Positions 8,104-15,762 of a stretch of DNA of 64,000 nt are shown in pieces (within the stretch, counting starts at the first letter, position 1; each line of letters starts with the position of its first letter). A program made the translations under genes and the position numbers. The notes under the pieces were generated by a model. The model saw nothing but the letters and a program-made list of their open reading frames with translations, had not been told where the DNA came from and made no database searches. Where the stretch lies: NCBI RefSeq assembly GCF_000686025.1, contig NZ_JMLQ01000004.1, positions 124,001 through 188,000 of the forward strand, given 5' to 3'. This stretch comes from Rhodococcus sp. UNC23MFCrub1.1. Its GTDB lineage: Bacteria; Actinomycetota; Actinomycetes; Mycobacteriales; Mycobacteriaceae.

Positions 8104-8961
8104 GTGTCCGATCTTCAGCCGTTCTACGACGACGTCCAAGCTCACTACGACCTCTCGGACGAGTTCTTCAGGCTCTTCCTCGATCCGACGCAGACCTACA
8201 GCTGTGCGTACTTCGAGCGCAAGGACATGACACTCGAGGAAGCGCAGCTCGCGAAGATCGACCTGTCGCTGTCCAAGTGCGACCTCCGTCCAGGCATGCG
8301 TCTGCTCGATGTCGGCTGCGGGTGGGGCGCGACGCTTCGGCGAGCGGTGGAGAAGTACGACGTGAACGTCGTCGGTCTGACCCTGAGCAGGAACCAGTAC
8401 GAGCACGTGTCGGCGATGCTGAACGGGCTCGACACGGGACGCACCACCGAGGTGCGGCTGCAGGGGTGGGAGGAGTTCGACGAGCCGGTCGATCGCATCG
8501 TCAGCATCGGCGCCTTCGAGCACTTCACCTCCCCCCGCTACGACGACTTCTTCGCCCGCGCTTACTCGATCCTGCCCGGGGACGGCCGGATGATGCTGCA
8601 CACCATCGTGCAACTCGGCCGCGACATGTTCCGGCAGAAGTCGCGCGTGACGCGGGCGGACATGGACTTCGCCGACTTCATCGGCCGCGAGATCTTTCCC
8701 GGCGGCGAGCTCCCGATCCCGCAGGTGGTGATCGAGAAGGGCGAGCGAGCCGGCTTCCGCGTGGAGAAGGTCCAATCGCTGCAACAGCACTACGCTCGAA
8801 CGCTCGATCTGTGGTCGGCCGCGATGGAGGAGAGGAAGGACGAAGCCGTCGCCATCGCCGGCGAGGCGATGTACCAGACCTACATGCGGTACCTGCCCGG
8901 CTGCGCCGACTTCTTCCGGCGTGAGCTGATCGACGTCCGCCAGTTCACGATGGTGAAGTAG
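8104..8961 (+). CDS. Cyclopropane-fatty-acyl/mycolate methyltransferase (CmaA/UmaA-like)
   Basis: The 285-residue protein has the S-adenosylmethionine-binding motif LLDVGCGWGATLRR (about residues 68-81). It also has family-typical features: HYDLSDEFFRLFLDPTQTYS at the N-terminus, IVSIGAFEHFTS, and a C-terminal helix region. This family transfers a methyl group to double bonds of mycolic or phospholipid fatty acids, giving cyclopropane or methyl-branched chains. The GTG at 8104 is chosen because ggaggaac lies just upstream and alignment with the family starts there. A 90-nt in-frame extension looks non-coding. A mycolate role fits the other mycolata markers in the window. Confidence 0.85.
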   Translation: MSDLQPFYDDVQAHYDLSDEFFRLFLDPTQTYSCAYFERKDMTLEEAQLAKIDLSLSKCDLRPGMRLLDVGCGWGATLRRAVEKYDVNVVGLTLSRNQYEHVSAMLNGLDTGRTTEVRLQGWEEFDEPVDRIVSIGAFEHFTSPRYDDFFARAYSILPGDGRMMLHTIVQLGRDMFRQKSRVTRADMDFADFIGREIFPGGELPIPQVVIEKGERAGFRVEKVQSLQQHYARTLDLWSAAMEERKDEAVAIAGEAMYQTYMRYLPGCADFFRRELIDVRQFTMVK

Positions 8962-9478
8962 ACGGCGTCGCCTGGTCGGGGGCGTCGATCTCCGCGATCA
9001 CGACGCCGATGTCGTCGGCGCTGTAGGGAAGTCCGAGGACATCCGTCAGAGCGGCAGCTGCCCGGCTCGCGACGAGATCGCCGGCCTCCTGGAGATCCGT
9101 GCCGTAGGCGGCGATCACCGTCACCAGACCGCCCGTGCACCGGTGACCCTCGGTGTAGAGCGAGATGTCGGCGGGCTCTGTGCCCGCCACCTCGGCGACG
9201 GCGCTGCGGACGGCGATACGTACGACGACGTCACTGACCCGAAGGGTGTCCGCGTCGACGTCCACTCCCTCGACGACGCCCTCGACGACGCCCTTGTCGG
9301 GGTAGCGGGCGTCGAGGGGCCACGTCCGGACCCCGACGGCTCGCACGCGTGAGAGGGCGGCGGCACTGATGTCCACCCACCCGTGGACGGGCGCATCGCG
9401 CAGCACGCTCGCGGCTCGACGGAGCGTCGAATCCGTCTGCGGCGGTGTCGAATCAGGCTGACCCGACGTCATCTCCAC
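8945..9478 (-). CDS. Divergent Asp23-like protein coupled to an ECF sigma factor
   Basis: The 177-residue soluble protein ends in an alpha/beta domain (VTVIAAYGTDLQEAGDLVAS ... ALTDVLGL ... IGVVIAEID). Its pattern of an amphipathic strand, a helix, GL and a final strand resembles Asp23/Gls24 domains. A second divergent copy may occupy the first half (VVRIAVRSAVAEVAG). Its start overlaps the sigma factor stop by 10 bp, so it is cotranslated with it. It could be a sigma partner or another envelope-stress protein. The assignment rests on pattern similarity only. It overlaps the convergent methyltransferase gene by 17 bp. Confidence 0.55.
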   Translation of the reverse strand: MEMTSGQPDSTPPQTDSTLRRAASVLRDAPVHGWVDISAAALSRVRAVGVRTWPLDARYPDKGVVEGVVEGVDVDADTLRVSDVVVRIAVRSAVAEVAGTEPADISLYTEGHRCTGGLVTVIAAYGTDLQEAGDLVASRAAAALTDVLGLPYSADDIGVVIAEIDAPDQATPSTSPS

Positions 9479-10143
9479 GTCTCCAATCGTGTCTCGAGTG
9501 TGGCGCGTGCACGCGTGAGGTGGCCGCGGACGGCACCGGGGGAGAGGGCCATGACCGTGCCGATCTCGGTGTGCTTCATGCCCTCGACCTCACGGAGCAA
9601 CCAGCAGGCCCGCTGGCGATACGGTAGCTCAGCGAGGGCATCGTCCAACGCGGACAGGAAGTCGGCGTCGGACACGGTGCGCGACGGGTCGTCCCTCGGG
9701 TCCTGGCTCGGCCTCTCGAACACCCAGTCCTCGACGGGCGCGATGCTGCGGCGCCGCCGATGATCCGTCACCTTGTGGGAGACGACGCTGAACAACCAGG
9801 TGCGCAGCGACGAGTCGGAACGGAAGTGGCGCAGTCCGCGCCAGGCGTCGACCAACGCGTCCTGGACGATGTCCTCGGCAGCGCCTCGGTCGGACAGGAG
9901 GTGGGTTGCGTAGCGAAGCATGTCCGGTCCGAGTCGGCGCACGATTTCCTCGAACGCGCGTCGGTCGCCCATGCCCGCGGCGGCGGCGAGGGCGCGATCG
10001 CCGAGCTCGCGGTGGTCGGCGGCGAACGTCGGACGAGTGGACGTGTCGCGGTCCGCCGACGGTGCTGCGATGGACGGGAGGCTGACATCACCGGCCACGT
10101 CGGGACTACCGGGATCGGGCGCGATCGACGGACGACTGAGCAC
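9469..10143 (-). CDS. ECF-type RNA polymerase sigma factor
   Basis: The protein has sigma region 2 (LRYATHLLSDRGAAEDIVQD ... WRGLRHFRSDSSLRTWLFSV) and region 4 (LAELPYRQRACWLLREVEGM ... GAVRGHLTRARATLETRL), joined by a charged linker. The layout is ECF, without regions 1 and 3. I choose the GTG at 10143 because a strong ggggggga ribosome site lies a few bases upstream. A longer form starting at 10197 is possible. It is divergent from the Asp23 gene, whose promoter region holds two dyads. The sigma factor probably activates this locus under envelope or osmotic stress. Confidence 0.85.
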   Translation of the reverse strand: MLSRPSIAPDPGSPDVAGDVSLPSIAAPSADRDTSTRPTFAADHRELGDRALAAAAGMGDRRAFEEIVRRLGPDMLRYATHLLSDRGAAEDIVQDALVDAWRGLRHFRSDSSLRTWLFSVVSHKVTDHRRRRSIAPVEDWVFERPSQDPRDDPSRTVSDADFLSALDDALAELPYRQRACWLLREVEGMKHTEIGTVMALSPGAVRGHLTRARATLETRLETWR

Positions 10144-10247
10144 TGTTCCCCCCCGAACCGCCGTCGGAGTGACCCACCCCGAAGATTGATGAAGCAACTA
10201 CTTTCCCCGACGTGACTGTTCCCGCGCAGGATCACGCGCAAACCGAT

Positions 10248-10327
10248 GTGATGCGCATCACTTGATTTCCGACGTGCGTTTTCGTGGTGAGGACCCGACT
10301 CAATGACTGTGACGAGCCGTCACAGTC
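10248..10327. promoter_or_regulatory. Divergent promoter region with two dyads (sigma factor / Asp23 operon)
   Basis: Two inverted repeats lie between the sigma gene and the Asp23 gene. GTGATGCGCATCAC at 10248-10261 is a perfect 14-bp palindrome. GACTGTGAC at 10305-10313 pairs with GTCACAGTC at 10319-10327 across a 5-nt spacer. The second could act as an operator or as a hairpin in the Asp23 leader. The binding protein is unknown. Confidence 0.45.
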
Positions 10328-10344
10328 CAGAGAGAGGACCTGAA

Positions 10345-10797
10345 GTGAACGCCCCGCAGACTGCGACAGGAAACGCCGTGAGGACGTCCGTCGCATCGAC
10401 CGTCGACCACAGTGACGACCGAACCGACCGCAGAGATCGCGGCCGCACAGTCGTCGCGGATGCCGTGGTCGCCACCGTCGCCGGCATCGCCGCACGAGAG
10501 GTACCGGGCCTCCACGCCCTGGAACCGGCCGGTTCTCGTGCGCTGGACGTACTCCGGTCCGCAGTGGGCGTCGACGGGGCGAGGCACACACAGGGGGTGT
10601 CGGTCGAGGTGGACGACCGCACCGCAGTCGTCTCGCTCGATCTGGTGGCGGACTACGGAATATCCATCGCCGACGTCGCAGCGGACGTCCGCCGCAACGT
10701 CTCCAGTGCGGTGACGGCACTGACCGGACTCACCTGCAGCCGTGTCGACGTCGTCGTGCACGACGTGAAGGTCGGTGGCCACCGCACGGCCGCCTGA
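10345..10797 (+). CDS. Asp23/Gls24 family envelope stress protein
   Basis: The 150-residue protein carries the Asp23 domain: VVATVAGIAAREVPGLHAL, VSVEVDDRTAVVSLDLV, YGISIADVAADVRRNV and LTCSRVDVVVHDVKV. In Gram-positive bacteria these soluble proteins associate with the membrane through small anchor proteins and respond to envelope or alkaline stress. The GTG start at 10345 has agagagg 8 nt upstream. It is the first gene of an operon that continues with two tiny reading frames and an aquaporin. The divergent ECF sigma factor is the likely activator. Confidence 0.85.
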   Translation: MNAPQTATGNAVRTSVASTVDHSDDRTDRRDRGRTVVADAVVATVAGIAAREVPGLHALEPAGSRALDVLRSAVGVDGARHTQGVSVEVDDRTAVVSLDLVADYGISIADVAADVRRNVSSAVTALTGLTCSRVDVVVHDVKVGGHRTAA

Positions 10798-10860
10798 CCA
10801 CAGTTTCGTCCGACCACACACACCGACTCGCGCTCCGCGGGCCGGTCGAAGAAGGGAACC

Positions 10861-10905
10861 ATGATGACCACGATCGAGAAATGCACCGACGAGGTGCGCG
10901 CATGA
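10861..10905 (+). CDS. Possible 14-residue leader peptide
   Basis: A 14-codon frame (MMTTIEKCTDEVRA) begins after a good ribosome site (gaagaaggg) and ends in ATGA overlap with the next small frame. It may be a real micro-peptide, a coupling leader that loads ribosomes on the next gene, or a remnant. Only the ribosome site and the overlap support it. Confidence 0.3.
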   Translation: MMTTIEKCTDEVRA

Positions 10906-11018
10906 GCGCCCGTCGGAGCCTGTCCAGCCGACTCTTCGAGGGCCTGGGCCGCGTGACGTGGGGCTACGCCAAGCGCAAGATCGACGAGCGCCGCACCCGA
11001 CGAGGAGGACGACGATGA
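10902..11018 (+). CDS. Small basic protein (38 aa) between Asp23 gene and aquaporin gene
   Basis: A 38-codon frame (MSARRSLSSRLFEGLGRVTW...) is linked by ATGA overlaps to the 14-codon frame upstream and to the aquaporin gene downstream. The product is strongly basic (ends RRTRRGGRR) with a short amphipathic stretch LFEGLGRVTWGYAKRKI. Such a peptide could attach to membrane lipids or to Asp23. The chain of 4-bp overlaps argues for translation. No family is recognised. Confidence 0.45.
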   Translation: MSARRSLSSRLFEGLGRVTWGYAKRKIDERRTRRGGRR

Positions 11019-11713
11019 CCAAGTTCACCGTCTACATCGCCGAGGCCATCGGCACCGCCGTTCTCGTGATCGGAGGTGTGGGCACCGCCGTCCTGGCGGG
11101 CGACGACGTCGGCACCACCGGAATCGCGCTCGCCTTCGGCCTGACACTGCTCGCGATGGTGTTCGTGCTCGGACCCGTGTCCGGTTGCCACATCAACCCG
11201 GCGGTCACGCTCGCGTTCCTCGTAACCGGCCGCATGACGGCCGCCCGCGCCGCCGGATACGCCGCCGCACAGGTGATCGGCGGACTCGTCGGCGCCCTGG
11301 TGGTCTACGCCATGGCGACGGGTCGACCCGGATACGACCGAACGGTCGACGGTCTCGGCGCCAACGGATACGGCGACGCCTCGGCAGGAAACTACTCGCT
11401 TCTCGCCGTCGCGATCGTGGAGATCGTGGCAACGGCAGTTCTCGTGCTGGTCGTACTCGGCGTGACAGGGCCGCATTCCGTTGCGGCAGCCGGGGTTCCG
11501 ATCGGACTGACGCTCGCGTTCGTGCATCTGCTCGCCATCGGGGTCGACTCGACGTCGGTCAACCCGGCGCGCTCCATCGGGCCTGCGCTGATCGCCGGCG
11601 GAAGCGCACTCTCGCAACTGTGGGTGTTCCTGGTCTTCCCGCTGATCGGTGGTGTGGTCGGTGCACTCGCCTACAAGGCCGTGCGGCCCGCCGAGGCGGT
11701 CGCCGCGCACTGA
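11015..11713 (+). CDS. aqpZ: Aquaporin (AqpZ-like MIP family water channel)
   Basis: The 232-residue membrane protein has six hydrophobic segments and both NPA half-helices, SGCHINPAVTLA (about residues 59-70) and TSVNPARSIGPA (about 180-191). The Arg after the second NPA is the selectivity-filter Arg. His and small residues nearby fit a water-selective AqpZ type. The start overlaps the preceding small frame by ATGA, placing the channel in the Asp23 stress operon. The ECF-sigma/Asp23/aquaporin combination suggests an osmotic or envelope-stress response. Confidence 0.9.
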   Translation: MTKFTVYIAEAIGTAVLVIGGVGTAVLAGDDVGTTGIALAFGLTLLAMVFVLGPVSGCHINPAVTLAFLVTGRMTAARAAGYAAAQVIGGLVGALVVYAMATGRPGYDRTVDGLGANGYGDASAGNYSLLAVAIVEIVATAVLVLVVLGVTGPHSVAAAGVPIGLTLAFVHLLAIGVDSTSVNPARSIGPALIAGGSALSQLWVFLVFPLIGGVVGALAYKAVRPAEAVAAH

Positions 11714-11762
11714 CTCTCGTGTGCGACGAGCCCGTTGCTCGCCGGGTGCACCCGGGGCATGA

Positions 11763-11791
11763 TGCGACGGTCGGTCGTGGGGGCCGTCGCA
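11763..11791 (+). terminator. Hairpin after the aquaporin operon
   Basis: TGCGACGG (11763-11770) pairs with CCGTCGCA (11784-11791) around a 13-nt loop, 50 bp after the aquaporin stop. There is no T-tract, as is common for actinobacterial terminators. It could equally be a leader element of the next gene. Confidence 0.35.
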
Positions 11792-11805
11792 CATGGGGGT
11801 GGGTC

Positions 11806-12447
11806 ATGAACACGGTTCGTCGTACGCCAGGTCTGCGCGCGATCCTGGACGACTATCGACGCTGGCGCGCGATCGGGCCGGGCGGGCTCCCCGACAATCC
11901 GGTCGGCTGGGTGGTCATGACCGCTCTACGCCCCCTCTGTCGAGAGACCATTCGACTGCGCGACAACGATATCCGGGCCGCCGTCGGTGCGCTCGAGTTG
12001 CCGGACCGCGGCAGTCGACCCGTCATGGCACCGTTCCCGATCCCGCACCGGCAGGTGGTGTCCGACGGCGATCCCGTCAGCGTCCGGTCGTTGCAGGATC
12101 ACCTGACGATCCTGAGCTCCACCGACGGATGCCACAGCGCGCGTAGCCATCTGGAACGTCGAGGCGACGCGCTCCACGTCGATCACCCGCGCAGCGCCGC
12201 CGCTCGGCGTGCTCGCGGAGAGATCGCCCACGTGCACGACGCGCAAGGGTCGATGCACGTGGTCGCCGATCCGCGGGACGTCGCCGAGATCGTCTCGCGT
12301 GGCTGGGGAGAGCGGCATCCGCTGGCCGGGCGTTCCCTCGTGGGACTGCCGGACAGCTATCTCTACCTCTACGCACCTCGGAACGAGGCAGAGCAGCAGC
12401 AGCTGCGGCGCGTCGTGGACCGAGCGATCGTCTCTGCTGGAACGTGA
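11806..12447 (+). CDS. DUF5519 ('luciferase domain') family protein
   Basis: The 213-residue soluble protein has the family's C-terminal block: GEIAHVHDAQGSMHVV, GWGERHPLAGR, and PDSYLYLYAPR. The conserved His residues in HVHDAQGSMH and GERHP could bind a ligand or metal, but no activity is established to my knowledge despite the 'luciferase' label. The ATG at 11806 follows ggggtggg. It appears monocistronic. The N-terminal 100 residues are less conserved and include two hydrophobic patches. Confidence 0.7.
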   Translation: MNTVRRTPGLRAILDDYRRWRAIGPGGLPDNPVGWVVMTALRPLCRETIRLRDNDIRAAVGALELPDRGSRPVMAPFPIPHRQVVSDGDPVSVRSLQDHLTILSSTDGCHSARSHLERRGDALHVDHPRSAAARRARGEIAHVHDAQGSMHVVADPRDVAEIVSRGWGERHPLAGRSLVGLPDSYLYLYAPRNEAEQQQLRRVVDRAIVSAGT

Positions 12448-12534
12448 TCGGTTCCCGGGGTCACAGGCCGTGCGGTGTCCAGACTTCGACGACACCGGCG
12501 CTCGCGGGCGGCACTCGCACCTAGTCTGAGCGCC

Positions 12535-14034
12535 ATGAGATTCGACGAGTACCGGGCCCACGACGCGACCGGGCTCGCCCAGCTGGTCGCGTCCGGCGAC
12601 GTGACGGCCGCGGAGTTGGTCGAGGTCGCGATCGCGCGAGCGCGCGAGGTGGATCCCACCCTGAACGCCCTCGTGCAGTGGCAGGAGGATGCCGCGCGAG
12701 TGCGGGCCGCGGGCGCCTTGTCCGGTCCGATGGCGGGAGTGCCGTTCCTGCTCAAGGATCTCTTCCAGGCTCAGGCCGGGATCGTCGAGACGTCGGGGTC
12801 ACGCTCGGGGGCGTCGTCCAGGCCCCGGGTCACGGACACCGTGGTGCAACGGTGGCTCGACGCCGGGGTCGTCGTCCTGGGCCGCACGGCCGTACCCGAA
12901 TTCGGCGCCAAGGGAGTCACCGAGCCGCAGGCGCACGGTGCGACCCGCAACCCGTGGGATCCCGCCCGCACACCCGGTGGCTCCTCCGGTGGTTCGGCCG
13001 CCGCGGTGGCGTCGGGCATCGTGCCCGTCGCCGGCGCCAGTGACGGCGGCGGCTCCATCCGCATCCCCGCGGCGTACTGCGGCCTGTTCGGACTCAAGCC
13101 TGGCCGGGCAGTCGTCCCTGCCGGGCCCCGCGCCGGGGAGATGCTCTTCGGGAGCGCCGTCACCAGTGTGCTCACCCGCTCCGTGCGCGACTCGGCCGCG
13201 TTCCTCGACATCGTGCGCGGCTCGGACGACGACGCTCCCTTCGAGTTCGCGGCCCCGTCGACGCCCCATGTGGAGGCACTCGGCCGGCCGGGTCCTCGGC
13301 TCCGGATCGGGGTCGCGGCGCGATCGGCGCTGAACGACGCACCCCACCCGGACGTCCTCGCCGCGCTCGACCGCGCCCGCGACCTGCTCGTCGAACTGGG
13401 CCACACCGTCGAGGAGGTCGCCTCGCCGTTCGACGAGGAGCAGCTGGCCAGAGACTTCCTCGTGCCGTGGTTCGTCCACCTCGCCGCCGAGGTGTCGTCC
13501 GCGTCGGCCACGGCGCGGCCCACCACGACGCAGTTCGAACTCGACACGCTGGTCCTCGCCGAGATCGGGCGCGCCACGAGAGCGGTGGATCACGATGTGG
13601 CACTGGCACGCTGGCAGGACCACGTCCGCGCCATCGCTGCATTCCACCGCCGCTTCGATCTGCTCATGACACCCACGACGGCGGGTCCCGCGCCGCTGAT
13701 CGGCGCCTTCGACACCCCGTTCGTCGAGAGGGTGGGCGCCCGGCTCGCGCTCGCGCTGCGACTCGGACCGATTCTCGGACGGCTCGGCGCGGTGCAGGAC
13801 GCGGTGATGCGCAGCCTGTCCGCTGTCCCGTACACGCAATCGGCCAATCTGACCGGGCGGCCGGCGATGAGTGTTCCGCTCTCGGCGACAGTCGACGGTC
13901 TGCCCGTCGGCGTGCACTTCCTGGCGCCACCGGGTGGGGAGACTCGGCTGCTGGTGCTCGCCGCGGAGCTCGAGGTGGCGCGGCCGTGGTTCGACAGGAT
14001 CCCCGCGGACGTGGTCAGTGAGCGAGTCGGATGA
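12535..14034 (+). CDS. Amidase (amidase-signature family)
   Basis: The 499-residue enzyme has the Ser-cisSer-Lys triad of the amidase signature family. The Lys is in PFLLKDLFQ. The glycine/serine stretch is in GGSSGGSAAAVASG, and the nucleophile Ser is in SDGGGSIRIPA. These cytosolic hydrolases cleave amide bonds of varied substrates. The sequence is of the acylamidase/GatA-like free enzyme type with no GatB/C partners nearby. A TAGTCT hexamer at 12522-12527 lies 7 nt before the ATG, so the transcript is probably leaderless. The 3' end overlaps the convergent Rieske gene by 20 bp. Confidence 0.9.
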   Translation: MRFDEYRAHDATGLAQLVASGDVTAAELVEVAIARAREVDPTLNALVQWQEDAARVRAAGALSGPMAGVPFLLKDLFQAQAGIVETSGSRSGASSRPRVTDTVVQRWLDAGVVVLGRTAVPEFGAKGVTEPQAHGATRNPWDPARTPGGSSGGSAAAVASGIVPVAGASDGGGSIRIPAAYCGLFGLKPGRAVVPAGPRAGEMLFGSAVTSVLTRSVRDSAAFLDIVRGSDDDAPFEFAAPSTPHVEALGRPGPRLRIGVAARSALNDAPHPDVLAALDRARDLLVELGHTVEEVASPFDEEQLARDFLVPWFVHLAAEVSSASATARPTTTQFELDTLVLAEIGRATRAVDHDVALARWQDHVRAIAAFHRRFDLLMTPTTAGPAPLIGAFDTPFVERVGARLALALRLGPILGRLGAVQDAVMRSLSAVPYTQSANLTGRPAMSVPLSATVDGLPVGVHFLAPPGGETRLLVLAAELEVARPWFDRIPADVVSERVG

Positions 14035-14458
14035 CGCCGTCGACGATCTCCACCTGCGCGGTGGTGAGCGGTACGGCGCGTCCGACGGCGGCCACCACTG
14101 CGGAGTAGGGCGGGAAACCGAAGATCACTCCCTTGGGCCCGGACACCATGGACCCGTCGGTCACGTCGAATTCCGCCCTGTGCCAGGGGCACTGGAGGCA
14201 GCCGTTCTCGGTCACCCGCCCGCGCCCGAGCTTGGCGAGTTGGTGTCGGCACGTGTTCGCGACGGCGAACGGTGTCCCGTCGGGCCGGATGCCGACCGCG
14301 AGCACCCCGTGGTCGTCGGTGCGCACCTCGGCCACGCCCCTCTCGTCCAGATCGGCGACACGCACGAGGTCGCGCCCGCGTGCCCGGATCGGCTGATCGT
14401 GGAGCACGGGTGGGAGCACGCTGCGCGGTCGCGGGGCGGGGGCGTGGTCGTCGGCCAT
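14015..14458 (-). CDS. Rieske [2Fe-2S] ferredoxin-like protein
   Basis: The 147-residue protein has the Rieske motif: CRH in NTCRHQLAKLG and CxxH in LQCPWHRAEFD, giving the two Cys and two His that bind the [2Fe-2S] cluster. Its size and the lack of a catalytic domain indicate a stand-alone electron-transfer protein or a small Rieske subunit. Upstream on the same strand are a conserved small gene and a transporter, with no oxygenase alpha subunit in view, so the partner is unknown. It overlaps the convergent amidase gene. Confidence 0.85.
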   Translation of the reverse strand: MADDHAPAPRPRSVLPPVLHDQPIRARGRDLVRVADLDERGVAEVRTDDHGVLAVGIRPDGTPFAVANTCRHQLAKLGRGRVTENGCLQCPWHRAEFDVTDGSMVSGPKGVIFGFPPYSAVVAAVGRAVPLTTAQVEIVDGVIRLAH

Positions 14459-14486
14459 GGGCGAGGGTTACCCGGACGGCGGCCGA

Positions 14487-14783
14487 CTACGCGTCGTCGG
14501 TACCGGGCCTCGGGACGTCGGTCTCCCAACGCGCGCGGCGTTCGTCGTCGGACTGTTCCCACCACGGCGTGCCACGTTCGCCGAGAGCGACCTTGGCGGC
14601 CTGTACACCGGCGCGGGACTCCGCGGCGCCGCCGGTCCGGCGGACGTCGCGTCGCCACGCCATCAGGATCGACCGCAGTTCGGCGCCGCGCTCCTCGGGA
14701 ATGTCGGGATCGGTGGCGCGCCACTTCCGCCCGTCGATCACGATGTGGTGGCCGTCCTCGGTGTACTCCCGGCCGTCCGTCAT
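14487..14783 (-). CDS. Conserved small actinobacterial protein (98 aa)
   Basis: The 98-residue soluble protein has two conserved blocks: YTEDGHHIVIDGRKWRATDP and AKVALGERGTPWWEQSD. I recall homologues in many actinobacteria that were labelled 'biopolymer transporter Tol', a name with no clear basis. The function is unknown. The start overlaps the stop of the upstream DMT transporter gene by ATGA, so it is cotranslated with it. The C-terminal tail is acidic. Confidence 0.7.
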   Translation of the reverse strand: MTDGREYTEDGHHIVIDGRKWRATDPDIPEERGAELRSILMAWRRDVRRTGGAAESRAGVQAAKVALGERGTPWWEQSDDERRARWETDVPRPGTDDA

Positions 14784-15727
14784 GACACCGATGCTAGCGA
14801 CGACTCCGGGATGTCCCGTCGGGTTCCGGCCCGGGGACGCATCGTGACGACAGTGATGGCCACGAAGGTCAGCGCCAGACCGATCGCGGTGAGGGCGGTG
14901 AACGGCTCGCCGAAGAGCAGGGCGCCCCACACGGTGGTGACGGGCGGTACGAGGAACATCAGAGCGTTCACCCTCGTCACCCCCACCCGGTCGAGCAGAT
15001 ACCAGTACAGCCCGTACCCACCGAACGTCGCGAACACCACCAGTCCCGCCGTCGCCGCCCAGAAGTCGAGTGTCGTCGGCGGTACCGCGGTGCCCGTCGC
15101 GACCGCGCCGGCGGTGAAGACGACGGCCGATGTGGCGCAGTGGATTCCGAGGGCGCTGACGGGTGCCGGTCGCTGGGCGCGACGGTCGACGAAGGTCGCG
15201 GCGACCAGAGACATCATTCCCACCAGCGGAACGAGGTAGGCCCACGCCGGGGTGGTCGCGGTGGTCGCCGTGGCGTCCGCAACGGTGGCGAGCGCGACGC
15301 CGAGAGAACCGATCAGGAGCCCGATCCATTGTCGGCCCGAGGCCGCCGCGCCCAGCAGGGGGCCCGCCAGCGCTGCCGCGACGAGTGGCTGCACTCCGTC
15401 GACGAGGGCCGTGGTGCCGGTGGAGACCCCGAGGCCGATGGCCCAGTACACAGTGAGGAGGTAGCCGGACTGTGACAGAAAGCCCACGATCACCTGCCGC
15501 CGAAGGTCCGGGCCTCGAACTCGGCGAGACCCGAGGAGCCACGTCGGTGCGAGCAGCAGGGCGAGGGGGAGGAACCGCCACATCAGGACGGTGGTGACGG
15601 CAGCGTGCTCACCGCTGATCTTCGCGCCGATGAAACCGGACGACCAGCAGAGTACGAACGCCGCGCCCGCCAGTACCGACCCGACGGCAGTGCGTCGATC
15701 CACAGGTATACCGATCTGTCTACTCAT
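14780..15727 (-). CDS. DMT/EamA-family exporter
   Basis: The 315-residue protein has about ten hydrophobic helices in two EamA repeats, with FVLCWSSGFIGAKIS at the start and GALLFGEPFTALTAIG in the second repeat. It probably exports a metabolite or toxic compound. A TAGTCT hexamer lies 6 nt before the ATG on this strand, predicting a leaderless transcript. One operator copy (15707-15722) lies within codons 2-7. The divergent TetR gene is the likely regulator. Confidence 0.88.
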   Translation of the reverse strand: MSRQIGIPVDRRTAVGSVLAGAAFVLCWSSGFIGAKISGEHAAVTTVLMWRFLPLALLLAPTWLLGSRRVRGPDLRRQVIVGFLSQSGYLLTVYWAIGLGVSTGTTALVDGVQPLVAAALAGPLLGAAASGRQWIGLLIGSLGVALATVADATATTATTPAWAYLVPLVGMMSLVAATFVDRRAQRPAPVSALGIHCATSAVVFTAGAVATGTAVPPTTLDFWAATAGLVVFATFGGYGLYWYLLDRVGVTRVNALMFLVPPVTTVWGALLFGEPFTALTAIGLALTFVAITVVTMRPRAGTRRDIPESSLASVS

Positions 15728-15753
15728 GACAGCAGACTACACAGATCGGTATA
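15707..15753. promoter_or_regulatory. Paired TetR operators over divergent leaderless promoters
   Basis: TATACCGATCTGT at 15707-15719 is the exact inverse of ACAGATCGGTATA at 15741-15753. Each arm is itself centred on GATC within an imperfect dyad TAnACnGATCnGTnTA (15707-15722 and 15738-15753). The right copy overlaps TATAGT at 15750-15755, the -10 element 7 nt before the TetR ATG. The left copy covers the first codons of the DMT gene. Autoregulation and repression of both genes is inferred. Confidence 0.75.
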
Positions 15754-15762
15754 GTTCGAAAC

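Noticed and set aside
14487-14783. Reading the small conserved protein as a TolR-like biopolymer transporter
   Set aside because: It has no membrane segment and no ExbD/TolR features. The label in databases appears to be a mis-annotation, so it is given as unknown.
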